Below, one piece after another: positions 8,220 to 16,522 of a stretch of DNA of 35,928 bases. Source of the DNA: Rhizobium alarense (GTDB taxonomy: Bacteria > Pseudomonadota > Alphaproteobacteria > Rhizobiales > Rhizobiaceae); NCBI RefSeq assembly GCF_021555155.1, contig NZ_JAKGBU010000056.1, positions 1 to 35,928 on the forward strand, read 5' to 3'. How positions within the stretch are numbered: the first letter of the stretch is position 1; each line of letters starts with the position of its first letter. Below the pieces are notes generated by a model. The model made no database searches. It saw nothing but the letters and a program-made list of their open reading frames with translations, and was not told the DNA's origin. The position numbers and the translations under genes are program-made.

Positions 8220-8609
8220 TTACTTGGAGTATTGCTTCAGATAGGCGATGAGATTGGTTATTTCCTGGTCGTCCTTCAGGCCAGGAAAGGCCATTTTTGT
8301 ACCCTTCACGCTCGTTTTTGGATTGTGCAGGTAGTCACGCAGCGTGGTTTCATCCCAGATGAGACCGCCGTCGCCGGCTGCCTTCATCGCAGACGAATAG
8401 GCGAAACCCGGCTGCGTTCCGGCTTTTCTTCCGAACAGTCCGTTTAGCGACGGGCCAACCTTGTTTTTATCCGAATCAACGATATGACAGATCGCACACT
8501 TCTTGAATGCGGCGGCGCCTGCCGTCGCGTCGCCTTCCTCTGCCCGAACGTCAAACGGGAAGAAAGCAACAATGGACGCGGAGAGTAGCTGAACAGCACG
8601 GTGGTCCAT
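8220..8609 (-). CDS. Periplasmic class I cytochrome c
   Basis: A 129-residue precursor: signal peptide up to about Ala23 (VRA|EE), then a single heme-binding site CAICH at 38-42 and a distal methionine in GTKMAFPGL, the layout of short mitochondrial-type c550/c2 cytochromes. The family shuttles electrons in the periplasm from the bc1 complex to oxidases or reductases. ATG at 8609 is preferred over an upstream TTG because it gives a proper signal peptide and has GAGAGGTTGAGG upstream. It lies 133 bases upstream of coxM in the same direction, which suggests it is the electron donor to this oxidase, although it could also serve NirK or NorC. A separate promoter for coxM in the gap is possible. 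Confidence 0.88.
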   Translation of the reverse strand: MDHRAVQLLSASIVAFFPFDVRAEEGDATAGAAAFKKCAICHIVDSDKNKVGPSLNGLFGRKAGTQPGFAYSSAMKAAGDGGLIWDETTLRDYLHNPKTSVKGTKMAFPGLKDDQEITNLIAYLKQYSK

Positions 8610-9186
8610 GGCAAACCTCAACCTCTCCAAGGTTGCCCAGCACTGACCATCCGCCTTTACACTTCAGCGGACGGTGACAGCAGCATTAAAAGCTCAATCT
8701 CTTTTGGTGGCAAGGGTTCTGCCTCATTTTGGTCGAACGGATGCTCACATGGCCGGGGCGACGCCGCAGGCGCGCCAGGGGCTTCGAGACCCTAGCGCGC
8801 TCGCCTTCCTCAAGCGAGCGTCTATCCGCCTCATGCTGCGAGGCTCTGTTCAAAACGAATGACTTTCCGGACAGAGGTCGGTCTTGTAGGTGATTTTCGC
8901 GACAGTACTTTTCATGAAACTTCAGCGGCCGCCCAGATGCGGATAAGGGTCACGCGACACGTCGTGGCGTTTGCCAGACCACGCAGCGTCTCGCCGGCGA
9001 GGAATTCCTGCACGACCTGCGTTCGAATTCTGCGCTGTGACTGCGGTGCTTTGCCTTGGGTATTCTTTCCGAAAACCCGGTCGGACGGTCAATTCATCAT
9101 CCCGATCTGTCCCCCCCCAAGGGGCGCATTCCAAAAGGGTTGGTCACGAAAAGGTCACTCCTCTTCGAGCATCGAGACAGATCGTC
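8610..9186. other. Intergenic region without a supported gene
   Basis: About 580 bases between the cytochrome c gene and the repeat behind napC. Open frames on both strands (the longest 114 codons, 8859-9203 plus) have no recognisable domain, poor ribosome sites and an arginine/serine-rich composition typical of spurious frames. A 7-bp-arm hairpin (CGCTCGC / GCGAGCG, 8798-8820) and a run of eight C (about 9110-9117) are present. The stretch has the look of decayed sequence, but I could not match it to a family. It should contain the promoter of the cytochrome c gene. Confidence 0.4.
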
Positions 9187-9276
9187 TAGAGTATTTCCGG
9201 TGAAAACAGGATCACTGGAAATACTCTATAATCTTGTTTTTACCGCATTATCCGACGCCGAAGCGATTTCGCTTCG
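9187..9276. repeat. Intergenic palindromic repeat (two nested hairpins) behind napC
   Basis: A perfect 12-bp inverted repeat, TAGAGTATTTCC (9187-9198) and GGAAATACTCTA (9217-9228), can extend inward by GGTGA/TCACT with one G-T pair. A second palindrome follows, CGAAGCGA (9259-9266) and TCGCTTCG (9269-9276), with a 2-base loop. The intervening TCTTGTTTTTACCGCATTAT and the overall layout resemble a dispersed intergenic element common in Rhizobium/Agrobacterium genomes, recognised from memory only. The second hairpin starts 12 bases past the napC stop and may also help end or stabilise the nap transcript; no clear T-run follows. Confidence 0.6.
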
Positions 9277-9287
9277 ACTGGAAAGCT

Positions 9288-9995
9288 TTAGAACGTCGCC
9301 ATACCATGTGCGCTGGCGACAGCCCTGCGCAGATCGCCGATGGCGTCGTTCGACGCGGCCGGAAGGGACTCGCCTTCCAGTTCCTTCGGCATCTTCCAGC
9401 CGGGATCGACACCTTCCATGTTGGGCAGTTCGTGCGCGATGCCCTTGTGGCAGTCGATGCAGGTCGCACGGCCGGTGAGCAGGAAACGAGAGTGAATATC
9501 CGCAGCGCGCTGGGTTTGCTTGGTGAAGTCCATTGCCACGGACGAATGGCAGTTGCGGCATTCCAGACTGTCGTTCGCCTTCAGCCGCGCCCATTCGTGT
9601 TCTGCCAGTTCGAGCCGCATGTCGAGAAATTTCTCACGCGTGCTGATCGTGCCGAAGATCTTGCCCCAGACCTCCTTCGAGGCCTGCATTTTGCGGGCGA
9701 TCTTGTCGGTCCATTCGTGCGGCACATGACAATCGGGACAGGAGGCGCGCACGCCGGAGCGGTTGGTGAAGTGCACCGTGTTGGTCAGCTCCTGATAAAC
9801 GTTGTCCTTCATCTCGTGACACGAGGTGCAGAACTTTTCAGTGTTCGTCAGTTCCAGCGCCGTGTTGAACGCACCCCAGAACATCACACCACCGACGAAA
9901 CCGCCGAGCGTCAGGAATGCGAGGCTGAGCGTTGCCGCCGGCGTGGTCAACACGGTCCAGACCCAGGCGAGGATTGCTCTGACGCGCGCCACCAT
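9288..9995 (-). CDS. napC: NapC, membrane tetraheme c-type cytochrome, quinol oxidase for nitrate reductase
   Basis: NapC takes electrons from the quinol pool and passes them to NapB in the periplasm. The 235-residue protein has one N-terminal membrane anchor (about residues 18-40) and four heme c sites: CTSCH, CPDCH, CRNCH and CIDCH, as expected for the NapC/NirT family. The ATG at 9995 overlaps the napB stop by one base (TGATG); a GTG one codon earlier is possible. It is the last gene of the nap operon, followed by a palindromic repeat. All heme sites are intact. Confidence 0.96.
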   Translation of the reverse strand: MVARVRAILAWVWTVLTTPAATLSLAFLTLGGFVGGVMFWGAFNTALELTNTEKFCTSCHEMKDNVYQELTNTVHFTNRSGVRASCPDCHVPHEWTDKIARKMQASKEVWGKIFGTISTREKFLDMRLELAEHEWARLKANDSLECRNCHSSVAMDFTKQTQRAADIHSRFLLTGRATCIDCHKGIAHELPNMEGVDPGWKMPKELEGESLPAASNDAIGDLRRAVASAHGMATF

Positions 9996-10486
9996 CACTC
10001 GCTTCCCGCCTTGGTGACGCCAAGCTCGCTCATGTCCTTGAAGGTATTGTCGACGAGCGGCTTGTGATCGGCCTGCGGCACGTGGCAGGCGGTGCAGAAA
10101 TAGCGGCGCGGCGAGACGTCGGCGAGCATCTGGCCCTCACGGGTCATGTAATGCGTGATGCTGATCATCGGCGCACCGGCATCCTGCGAGAACTCGCGCT
10201 TGTGGCAGGAGAGACAACGGTTGGCATTGACCGAAAGCTGGTAGCCGTCGATCGAGTGCGGGATGACGGGCGGCTGCTCGGGGTAGGCGCGCATGCGCCT
10301 GATGTCGTCGATGATCCATTTCGGCAGCGGATCGGCCGGAAGTGTCTGCATCGCGTCGCCTTCGGGACCGGAGAGTTCCGGGACCATCTGCGCCATGGCG
10401 CCGGTGGCGATCACGGCTGCGCCGAGCACGGCCAGCATCCATCTTTGCCCCACAATCAGGCGACGGGTTCGATCTTGACTGCGCAT
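9995..10486 (-). CDS. napB: NapB, diheme cytochrome subunit of periplasmic nitrate reductase
   Basis: Electron-transfer subunit of NapAB. The sequence shows an N-terminal signal peptide ending near ATGAMA|Q and two heme c sites, CLSCH and CTACH, with additional histidines for bis-His ligation (HSIDGY, ITHYM). The start is uncertain. The ATG at 10486 gives 163 residues but overlaps napA by 31 bases without a clear ribosome site. A GTG at 10453 (just after the napA stop) or an ATG at 10438 would give a shorter, still plausible signal peptide. It lies between napA and napC, co-transcribed. Confidence 0.94.
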   Translation of the reverse strand: MRSQDRTRRLIVGQRWMLAVLGAAVIATGAMAQMVPELSGPEGDAMQTLPADPLPKWIIDDIRRMRAYPEQPPVIPHSIDGYQLSVNANRCLSCHKREFSQDAGAPMISITHYMTREGQMLADVSPRRYFCTACHVPQADHKPLVDNTFKDMSELGVTKAGSE

Positions 10487-12960
10487 TTCTTGAAATCCGT
10501 CTGTTTCGAGATGGGATCGGTGGCGTCGAGCGTCACCTTGTTGATGAGCTGGCTGGCATCGAACCAGGGTACGAAGATCACGCCTGGCGGCATACGATTG
10601 CGGCCGCGCGTCTCGACGCGCGAACGGATTTCGCCGCGCCGCGAGATGATGCGGATCTCCGAGCCCTGGTTGAGGCCGCGCTTGCGCGCATCGTCCGCAT
10701 TCATGAAACAGCGCGCGCCGGGAAAGGCCTTGTAGAGCTCGGGAACACGCATTGTCATAGAACCGGAGTGCCAGTGCTCCAGCACGCGGCCGGTGACGAG
10801 CCAGGTATCGAACTCGTCATCCGGCGATTCCGCCGGCGGCTCGTAGGGCACGGCGATGATCGCCGCCCGGCCGTCCTTGTTGCCGTAGAACTTCACGCCC
10901 TCGCCGGGCTTCACATAAGGATCGTATCCCTCGCGGTAGCGCCAGAGCGTCTCCTTGCCTTCGACGACCGGCCAGCGCAGACCCCGCACCTCGTGATAGG
11001 TGTCATAGGATGCCAGGTCATGGCCATGGCCGCGGCCGAAGGCGGCGTATTCCTCAAACAGGCCCTTCTGAAGGTAGAAGCCGAAATGCTGCGCCTCGTT
11101 GTTGAGATGATCGGGCTTGACCTCATCGATCGGAAATTTCGCGACATCGCTTTCGGCAAAGAGCACCTGGTAGAGCGTCTTGCCCTTGTATTCGGGGTTG
11201 GCGGCAAGAAGCTCGGCCGGCCAGACCTCGTCTGTCGTGAAACGCTTGGAGAACTCAACCATCTGCCAAAGGTCCGAGCGCGCCTCACCCGGCGCCTGTA
11301 CGAGCTGGTGCCAGACATGGGTGCGCCGCTCGGCGTTGCCGTAGGCGCCTTCCTTCTCGACCCACATGGCGGCGGGCAGGATGAGGTCGGCGCTCATCGC
11401 CGTTATCGTCGGATAGGCATCCGAGACCACGATGAAGTTGTCCGGATTGCGATAGCCCTGATAGGTCTCGTTCGATGTGTTCGGGCCGGCCTGGACATTG
11501 TTGTTGACCTGCACCCAATAGAAATTGAGCTTGCCGTCCTTGAGCATGCGGTCCTGCTGAACCGCATGGTAGCCCGGCTTTTCGGGGATGATCCCGTGCG
11601 GGATGCGCCAGATTTCTTCCGCATGCTTGCGATGCTCGGGATTTGTCACAACCATGTCGGCGGGCAGGCGATGGGCGAAGGTGCCCACCTCGCGCGCCGT
11701 GCCGCAGGCGGACGGCTGACCGGTCAGCGAGAACGGGCTGTTCCCGGGTTCGGAAATCTTTCCCGTCAGCAGGTGCAGATTATAGACCATCTGGTTCGCC
11801 CAGACGCCGCGCACATGCTGGTTGAAACCCATGGTCCAGAGCGACATGACCTTGCGGTCCGGATCGGCGTACAACTCGGCGAGTTGCCTGAGAAAACCGG
11901 CCTCGACGCCCGTCATCTCAACCGTCTTCTCCAGCGTGTATTCGGAAACGAAGGCCTTGAACGCCTCGTAGTCGATCGCCTCCGTCTTGCCGGGGTCCGC
12001 GGAATTGGCCGCATTCACTTCCACCGGATTGTCTGGCCTCAAGCCATAGCCGATGTCGGTGACACCACGCACGAACTTCGTGTGGTTGCGCACGAAGTCC
12101 TCGTTCACCCGTCCGGTCTCGATGATGTGGTTGGCGATGTAGTTGAGGATGACGAGATCCGTGCCTGGCCTGAAGACCATCGGGATATCCGCGAGGTCCA
12201 TGCTGCGGTGGGTGAAGGTGGAAAGCACCGCCACGCGCACGTGCTCATGCCCCAGGCGCCGGTCGGCGATGCGGGTCCAGAGAATCGGGTGCATCTCCGC
12301 CATATTGGAACCCCAGAGCACAAAGGCATCGGCATGCTCGAAGTCGTCGTAGCAACCCATCGGCTCATCCATGCCGAAGGTACGCATGAAGGCGACGGCG
12401 GCCGACGCCATGCAGTGGCGGGCGTTCGGATCGAGATTGTTCGAACGGAAGCCGGCGCGCATCAGCTTGGTCGCGGCATAGCCCTCGAAGATCGTCCACT
12501 GGCCGGAACCGAACATGCCGACGGCAGTGGGGCCTTTCTCCCTCAGCACCTTCTTGGCCTGCTCGGCCATCACGTCGAAGGCTTCTTCCCAGGCGACGGG
12601 CTCGAACTCGCCGTCCTTGGCATAGACGCCATCCCGTTTGCGCAGGAGAGGCGTCGTCAGCCGGTCCGCGCCGTACATGATCTTCGACAGGAAATAGCCC
12701 TTGATGCAGTTGAGACCGCGATTGACCTCCGCCTGCATGTCGCCGTGCGTGGCGACGACCTTGCCTTCCTTCACGCCCACCATAACGCCGCAGCCCGTGC
12801 CGCAGAAGCGGCAGGGCGCCTTGTCCCATTTGATCTCGAGCGCGCTCACCCCGCCAGGCACCGGCTGGGCGGCGGCGGGAAGCACAATACCGGCCGCGGC
12901 CGCCGCGACGCCCGCCGCCTGGGCCTTCAGGATGTCACGCCGCGTCAGTTCGCTGCCCAT
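10456..12960 (-). CDS. napA: NapA, catalytic subunit of periplasmic nitrate reductase
   Basis: An 834-residue molybdoenzyme that reduces nitrate to nitrite in the periplasm. The N-terminus has a twin-arginine signal (TRRDILK, then an Ala-rich segment ending near PAAAQP). The [4Fe-4S] site is CRFCGTGC plus a later Cys in GLNCIKGYF. The Mo-coordinating cysteine is in [10 protein letters not shown], and Mo-bis-MGD domains fill the rest, at the usual length for NapA. ATG at 12960 is preferred over the TTG just before it; GAGGACGAGG is upstream. The start overlaps napD by 26 bases. The 912-codon frame on the opposite strand is a shadow. Confidence 0.98.
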   Translation of the reverse strand: MGSELTRRDILKAQAAGVAAAAAGIVLPAAAQPVPGGVSALEIKWDKAPCRFCGTGCGVMVGVKEGKVVATHGDMQAEVNRGLNCIKGYFLSKIMYGADRLTTPLLRKRDGVYAKDGEFEPVAWEEAFDVMAEQAKKVLREKGPTAVGMFGSGQWTIFEGYAATKLMRAGFRSNNLDPNARHCMASAAVAFMRTFGMDEPMGCYDDFEHADAFVLWGSNMAEMHPILWTRIADRRLGHEHVRVAVLSTFTHRSMDLADIPMVFRPGTDLVILNYIANHIIETGRVNEDFVRNHTKFVRGVTDIGYGLRPDNPVEVNAANSADPGKTEAIDYEAFKAFVSEYTLEKTVEMTGVEAGFLRQLAELYADPDRKVMSLWTMGFNQHVRGVWANQMVYNLHLLTGKISEPGNSPFSLTGQPSACGTAREVGTFAHRLPADMVVTNPEHRKHAEEIWRIPHGIIPEKPGYHAVQQDRMLKDGKLNFYWVQVNNNVQAGPNTSNETYQGYRNPDNFIVVSDAYPTITAMSADLILPAAMWVEKEGAYGNAERRTHVWHQLVQAPGEARSDLWQMVEFSKRFTTDEVWPAELLAANPEYKGKTLYQVLFAESDVAKFPIDEVKPDHLNNEAQHFGFYLQKGLFEEYAAFGRGHGHDLASYDTYHEVRGLRWPVVEGKETLWRYREGYDPYVKPGEGVKFYGNKDGRAAIIAVPYEPPAESPDDEFDTWLVTGRVLEHWHSGSMTMRVPELYKAFPGARCFMNADDARKRGLNQGSEIRIISRRGEIRSRVETRGRNRMPPGVIFVPWFDASQLINKVTLDATDPISKQTDFKKCAVKIEPVA

Positions 12961-13219
12961 CAACCTCGTCCTCTTCCATGTCGACGTGTTCGAAAACCAT
13001 GTTTGCGGCGATCACCCCGTCGAGGGTGGAGATGCGCATCAGCGTATCCCCGAGCACGCCGGTACTCGGCCCTTCAATGACGACCACGATCTTGCCTCTC
13101 TCCGCCCCGTGCACCTCGACATTGTCGAAGCCGGCAAGTGCTGCGAGCACGTCGTCCAGACAGCTGGGCCTGGCGACGATCACTGCGCTTGAAATGTGAT
13201 GGCGCCGCGTTTCAGGCAT
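12935..13219 (-). CDS. napD: NapD, NapA maturation chaperone
   Basis: A 94-residue cytoplasmic protein of the NapD family, which binds the NapA twin-arginine signal peptide and keeps NapA from export until its cofactor is inserted. The body begins [18 protein letters not shown] and continues with [17 protein letters not shown], the ferredoxin-like fold seen in the family. ATG at 13219 (MPETRRHH) is chosen because it matches the usual family length; the open frame upstream runs into napF. It overlaps napF by eight bases at the start and napA by 26 at the end, indicating tight coupling. Confidence 0.93.
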   Translation of the reverse strand: MPETRRHHISSAVIVARPSCLDDVLAALAGFDNVEVHGAERGKIVVVIEGPSTGVLGDTLMRISTLDGVIAANMVFEHVDMEEDEVDGQRTDAA

Positions 13220-13715
13220 AGGTGGCCGCCTCCGCAACGAGCGGTGCGGTCGCGACCGCACCGACGGGACAGACGGAAATGCAGGCACCGCATCCCGTGC
13301 ACGCCTCGGCGATCAGGTCCGGCACGAAGGGTCCACCACGCACCGGGCGAAAACGGATCGCGCCCGCGGGACAAGCGTCGCGACACGCCTGGCAATCGAC
13401 GCGCTGGAACGGCAGACAGGAAGTGGCGATAGTGACGATGTGATCGAAGCGTGTGGCCGCGACCTCGGTGAAAACCGGCTCGGGACAGTTTGCCGCGCAG
13501 GCGCCGCAAAAGGTACACTCGCCCCTGGAAAAATCGATGGCGGGCAGGCCGTCGGCGAGATGGACGATCCCGGTCGGACAGTGTTCGATGCACTTGCCGC
13601 AAGCGGTACAGGCCGCAAGCGCCTCCTGCGACACGCCGGGCGGCCGGATGCGGGCGATTTCGCTCCGCCTGCCGCCTCTTAGAAATTCACGTCGGGACAC
13701 CGCCTCGTGCCGCAT
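13212..13715 (-). CDS. napF: NapF, ferredoxin-type protein for nitrate reductase assembly
   Basis: A 167-residue cysteine-rich cytoplasmic iron-sulfur protein. Two canonical clusters are visible as CTACGKCIEHCP and CTFCGACAANCP, one variant site as CQACRDACP preceded by another cysteine, and a C-terminal CTGCGACISVCP, giving about four [4Fe-4S] sites. NapF interacts with NapA and is thought to help load its iron-sulfur cluster before export. ATG at 13715 has AAGGGGG upstream; longer in-frame starts run into napE. It is the second gene of napEFDABC. Confidence 0.94.
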   Translation of the reverse strand: MRHEAVSRREFLRGGRRSEIARIRPPGVSQEALAACTACGKCIEHCPTGIVHLADGLPAIDFSRGECTFCGACAANCPEPVFTEVAATRFDHIVTIATSCLPFQRVDCQACRDACPAGAIRFRPVRGGPFVPDLIAEACTGCGACISVCPVGAVATAPLVAEAATYA

Positions 13716-13725
13716 GACCACCCCC

Positions 13726-13911
13726 TTAATGGCCAGGCGGGCCGGGCGGCCCGTAAAGAATCTGGAACATCCAGACGAGGAAGCCATATCCGCCGACCAC
13801 CCCGATGGCGACGACCGGCCAGATGCCGAAGGCAAGCACAAAAAACGTCATCAGCTCGCGGCGTCGACGCCCTGGACCAGCAACAGATGATTGCGCGGAT
13901 TGTTCAGCCAC
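13726..13911 (-). CDS. napE: NapE, small membrane protein of nap operon
   Basis: A small single-helix protein of 61 residues ending with the family hallmark YGPPGPPGH after the transmembrane segment FFVLAFGIWPVVAIGVVGGY. NapE is often the first gene of alphaproteobacterial nap operons; its precise role is not established. The GTG at 13911 is preferred because GGGGGGAC lies just upstream; an ATG at 13947 would add twelve residues and has a weaker AAGG site. The AT-rich region in front holds an Fnr-like box. Confidence 0.85.
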   Translation of the reverse strand: MAEQSAQSSVAGPGRRRRELMTFFVLAFGIWPVVAIGVVGGYGFLVWMFQILYGPPGPPGH

Positions 13912-14020
13912 GTTGCGTCCCCCCAACAACGTTTGCGGAGACAGCATAACGCCTTAAAGAAGAAAGAAAAGAGAAAATTAAACTGCACCTTCAAGATCAA
14001 GTTACTTTTGGCCTTGACGA

Positions 14021-14034
14021 TTGATAAATTTCAA
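14021..14034. promoter_or_regulatory. Fnr/FixK-like box upstream of napEFDABC
   Basis: TTGATAAATTTCAA differs by one base in its arms from the anaerobox consensus TTGAT-N4-ATCAA. Its centre is about 80 bases upstream of the earlier napE start (116 from the preferred GTG), in an AT-rich stretch. The TTGAT left arm suggests an oxygen-responsive FnrN/FixK protein rather than, or besides, NnrR. Inference from motif and position. Confidence 0.6.
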
Positions 14035-14101
14035 ATATTTATTCGAACAATTCTAATTATCTACATCTCTAAAATAAATAAAAGCATCGCACTGCATAAT
14101 C

Positions 14102-14138
14102 ATGTCCTGGCGCAGGATTTAATGCTGCGCCAGGACAT
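14102..14138 (-). terminator. Strong hairpin downstream of pseudoazurin gene
   Basis: Perfect 14-bp arms, ATGTCCTGGCGCAG (14102-14115) and CTGCGCCAGGACAT (14125-14138), with a 9-base AT-rich loop, 16 bases past the pseudoazurin stop. It is well placed to end that transcript and separate it from nap. No clear T-run follows on the minus strand, so it may act as an RNA 3' end stabiliser or a factor-dependent terminator. Confidence 0.65.
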
Positions 14139-14154
14139 CGCCATTGTGTGTGGA

Positions 14155-14601
14155 TTACTGTCCGGCGGCAACCAGCGCGGCATCGAGGCGCTCACGGGCC
14201 TTTTTCGGCATCTTGCCGGCCTTGACGACGTCCAGGTTGGCCGGTGCATCGCCTACGACGACGACGGCCACCATGCCCATGCCAAAATGCGGCGGGCATT
14301 TGACGACATAGGCACCCGCCTGATCAAAGGTGGTCTTGAACGTCTCGTTCATCTTGCTCTTGAATGCAGGGGCGCCATCGGGGGTCAGGCCCTTCACCGT
14401 TTCCACATGGTGGCCCTTGTCGGTCGGCACGAATGTCACTGTGTCACCCGGACTTGCCTTGATGAAGGCCGGCTCGAAGACCATCGCCCCGCTTTCGCCC
14501 TTGTTGAGCATGTGAACCTCGAAATCCGCGGCAAGGGCTGGCCCCGTCATTCCCACGAGCAAGGTCGCGGCGCCTGCGAGACCCTTGAAACCTCTAAGCA
14601 T
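14155..14601 (-). CDS. Pseudoazurin, type 1 copper electron donor to nitrite reductase
   Basis: A 148-residue cupredoxin precursor with a signal peptide ending near PALAA|DFE. The type 1 copper ligands are His64 (in GHHVE) and Cys102, His105 and Met110 in CPPHFGMGM, the classic pseudoazurin spacing. The family passes electrons in the periplasm from the bc1 complex to copper nitrite reductase, and nirK is nearby. ATG at 14601 has AAGGAG eight bases upstream. A TTGAC-N4-GTCAA palindrome about 80 bases upstream of the start suggests its own Fnr/NnrR-type promoter, separate from nnrR. It is followed by a strong hairpin. Confidence 0.94.
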   Translation of the reverse strand: MLRGFKGLAGAATLLVGMTGPALAADFEVHMLNKGESGAMVFEPAFIKASPGDTVTFVPTDKGHHVETVKGLTPDGAPAFKSKMNETFKTTFDQAGAYVVKCPPHFGMGMVAVVVVGDAPANLDVVKAGKMPKKARERLDAALVAAGQ

Positions 14602-14675
14602 AACATTTCTCCTTCTTCACCGAACCCGATCAGGTTCCATGAGCGAAGGAATAGGCCGGCGGACATGCCGCCTCT

Positions 14676-14689
14676 TTGACGACGGTCAA
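14676..14689. promoter_or_regulatory. Fnr/NnrR-type box upstream of pseudoazurin gene
   Basis: TTGACGACGGTCAA is a perfect 5-base-arm palindrome (TTGAC-N4-GTCAA) of the TTG-N8-CAA class, in the 109-base gap between nnrR and the pseudoazurin gene. The centre is 81 bases upstream of the ATG, so a class II start site (box at -41.5) would leave a leader of about 40 bases with the AAGGAG site. Confidence 0.65.
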
Positions 14690-14710
14690 ACAACACGCAT
14701 CTCGGCCGCG

Positions 14711-15421
14711 TCAATCGCGCGCACCCTCGGCGAGCAGCCGGAGGCCCGGTACATCGACCACTGTGAGCTTCTGCCGGCCCCCTGCGACAAGCCCGCGCTC
14801 CTCCCATGCACTCAGTATGCGCGAGACGGTATGAAGCGTCGTGCCCGTCATTTCCGCGATGTCCTGCCGTGTGATCGGGAAGTCGATGCGGATCCCGTGC
14901 TCTTCTTGCCGTCCGGCTTGGCGGGAGAGCCGAAGCACAGCGTGCGCAACACGGCGCTCCACCTCTTGCGTCGACATCTCGCGGATTCGCGTGTGGGCTT
15001 CCTCCAGCCGCTGCCCGATCGTCTGCATGGCGCTGACGGCGAGGCGAGGGTTCTGCTCGACGAAATGGTTCCACAGATCCGTGGGCCAGCTGATGATCAC
15101 GCTATCCGTTGCTGCGCGCGCGGTCCCGGGATAATCCGGGCGCTGAAGCGCCTTGGCAAAGCCGAAAAGATCGCCCGGATGCACAACACGAACGATGATC
15201 TGCTGGCCGTCTTCCGTTACCTGCATCACCTTCAACCGGCCATGAAGCAAAAGGTAGAAGCAGACCGCCTGCTCCCCTTGCGCGAAAACGACATCGCCCT
15301 GCGCCACGCGGCGCGCAGTCGCATGGGCCAGCAGCCTGTCGAGATCCCCGTCACTCGTCCTGTCGAACAGGGCAAGCGACCGGACAACGGTCCGGTCAAT
15401 CTTCAAAATTGCGTCCCTCAC
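14711..15421 (-). CDS. nnrR: NnrR-type Crp/Fnr-family transcriptional regulator
   Basis: A 236-residue Crp/Fnr regulator. The N-terminal cyclic-nucleotide-binding fold (about residues 20-120) includes GEQAVCFYLLLHGRLKV and VHPGDLFGFA. A long dimerisation helix (RLEEAHTRIREMSTQEVERR) follows, then a C-terminal winged helix-turn-helix with ITRQDIAEMTGTTLHTVSRI. The Fnr cysteine cluster is absent, so it is not an oxygen-sensing Fnr but of the NNR/NnrR class that answers to nitric oxide and activates nirK and nor genes. The recognition helix TTLHTVSRI fits binding to TTG-N8-CAA boxes, of which several lie in this window. The start is uncertain: GTG at 15421, or a TTG five codons later preceded by GAGGGA. 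It follows nirV by 47 bases. Confidence 0.9.
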   Translation of the reverse strand: MRDAILKIDRTVVRSLALFDRTSDGDLDRLLAHATARRVAQGDVVFAQGEQAVCFYLLLHGRLKVMQVTEDGQQIIVRVVHPGDLFGFAKALQRPDYPGTARAATDSVIISWPTDLWNHFVEQNPRLAVSAMQTIGQRLEEAHTRIREMSTQEVERRVAHAVLRLSRQAGRQEEHGIRIDFPITRQDIAEMTGTTLHTVSRILSAWEERGLVAGGRQKLTVVDVPGLRLLAEGARD

Positions 15422-15468
15422 GCGTGAAAGTCACCGGTTTCTATCACGCTTGCCGGCTTGCCGGAAGT

Positions 15469-16383
15469 TCAGAGCGGAACTCCTCGCTCCCGAAGCGCCT
15501 TAAGGAGCGTTGCGTACCAACGCGTATCCCTGACGAGCCGGAAGCCCACATTGTCAGGGGGCACGCCGACCGCGCAGCCGCCGCCCTTCGGATTTCGGAC
15601 GAAGGAACTCATCGCCGCACGGTGTTTGCCGGTCGCGACATAGATGCCGCACGACGAGACGTCGTTCACCAGCCGCCCGGCCTTGTCGATGTTGACCCGG
15701 CGGTTGCAGGTCGTCGTCCATTCCCAGACGTTTCCGGCAAAGTCGGCAAGGCCGAACTCGCTTTCGCCGAAGCGTCCAAGCGGCTGGGGAACGGGATCAC
15801 GCGACGCTTTTCGCGCCGCCTCGCGGCGATAGTCCGCCAACCAGCGTTCGGCCGGGTTCCTGCTGTCGATATCGACACCGAGGGCATCGTCAGGAAAGCG
15901 CCGGCCAGCCGCAAAGGCGAGATCCTGGTCGCTCGGCAGGGTCCAGAGTTCACCGGTACGAGCGCTCAGCCAACGCGCATAGGCCGTCGCGTCATCGTAA
16001 CTCACCCCGGTGACGGGGATATTTGCTGGATCAACCGGCGCAAAATCCGGCTCGGCCGGTGCACATGTCCCGTCGGCGACGCAACGGGCGTAGTCGTTGG
16101 CCGTGACCTGGAATTTCATGATGGTGAGCGGATGCCAGATCGAGACGAGGTGCACCGGACCGTCGACCGCAAAACCGTCCCGAAAATATTCGCTGCTGTC
16201 GCGATAGCGAAATGTCCGGGGCGCGATGGTGATCGTCTCCGGTCCCGCGAGCCGAACACCTTCCGGACGGGCGCCGAGGAGGCCGCCTGCAGCGGCGACT
16301 GCGCCGGTCAGGACCAGGAGCAGAAGGGCTGGAATGGCAAGGGAAACCCACGATTCGCCGGATTTCGAGGTAAGCGTAGCCAT
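15469..16383 (-). CDS. nirV: NirV, formylglycine-generating-enzyme-family protein linked to nitrite reductase
   Basis: A 304-residue protein with an N-terminal membrane helix (about residues 15-38) and a periplasmic domain of the FGE-sulfatase family. Visible signatures are ITIAPRTFRYRD, MKFQVTANDYARCVADG, VTGVSYDDATAYARWLSARTG, FGLADFAGNVWEWT and the C-terminal VGFRLVRD. NirV regularly accompanies nirK in alphaproteobacteria; its biochemical role is unknown. ATG at 16383 has GGAGG upstream. It lies 139 bases downstream of nirK with a hairpin in the gap, so its expression may be a reduced read-through from nirK. It is followed by nnrR. Confidence 0.92.
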   Translation of the reverse strand: MATLTSKSGESWVSLAIPALLLLVLTGAVAAAGGLLGARPEGVRLAGPETITIAPRTFRYRDSSEYFRDGFAVDGPVHLVSIWHPLTIMKFQVTANDYARCVADGTCAPAEPDFAPVDPANIPVTGVSYDDATAYARWLSARTGELWTLPSDQDLAFAAGRRFPDDALGVDIDSRNPAERWLADYRREAARKASRDPVPQPLGRFGESEFGLADFAGNVWEWTTTCNRRVNIDKAGRLVNDVSSCGIYVATGKHRAAMSSFVRNPKGGGCAVGVPPDNVGFRLVRDTRWYATLLKALRERGVPL

Positions 16384-16475
16384 GTGGGCCTCCTTTTGCC
16401 TCCGCCGGACAAATCGCCGACGTCCGGACCGGCGCCGATCTCAGGGAACCTGCCGCGCTCGACAGCGCAAGGGAC

Positions 16476-16505
16476 ACGCACCCGCAGCACAAGCCGCGGG
16501 TGCGT
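16476..16505 (-). terminator. Hairpin between nirK and nirV
   Basis: Perfect 10-bp arms ACGCACCCGC (16476-16485) and GCGGGTGCGT (16496-16505) with a 10-base loop, 17 bases past the nirK stop. There is no T-run, so this is perhaps an mRNA-stabilising or partial terminator element lowering nirV expression relative to nirK. Confidence 0.45.
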
Positions 16506-16522
16506 CAGAGCCGGCAACATCG

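Noticed and set aside
8859-9203. 114-codon plus-strand frame in the gap before nap
   Set aside because: Runs into the palindromic repeat, has an atypical Ser/Arg-rich composition and no recognised domain.
10342-13080. 912-codon open frame on the plus strand opposite napA
   Set aside because: It lies entirely antisense to napA/napD, has no recognisable domain, and is rich in His/Arg/Val as expected from the complement of high-G+C coding sequence.
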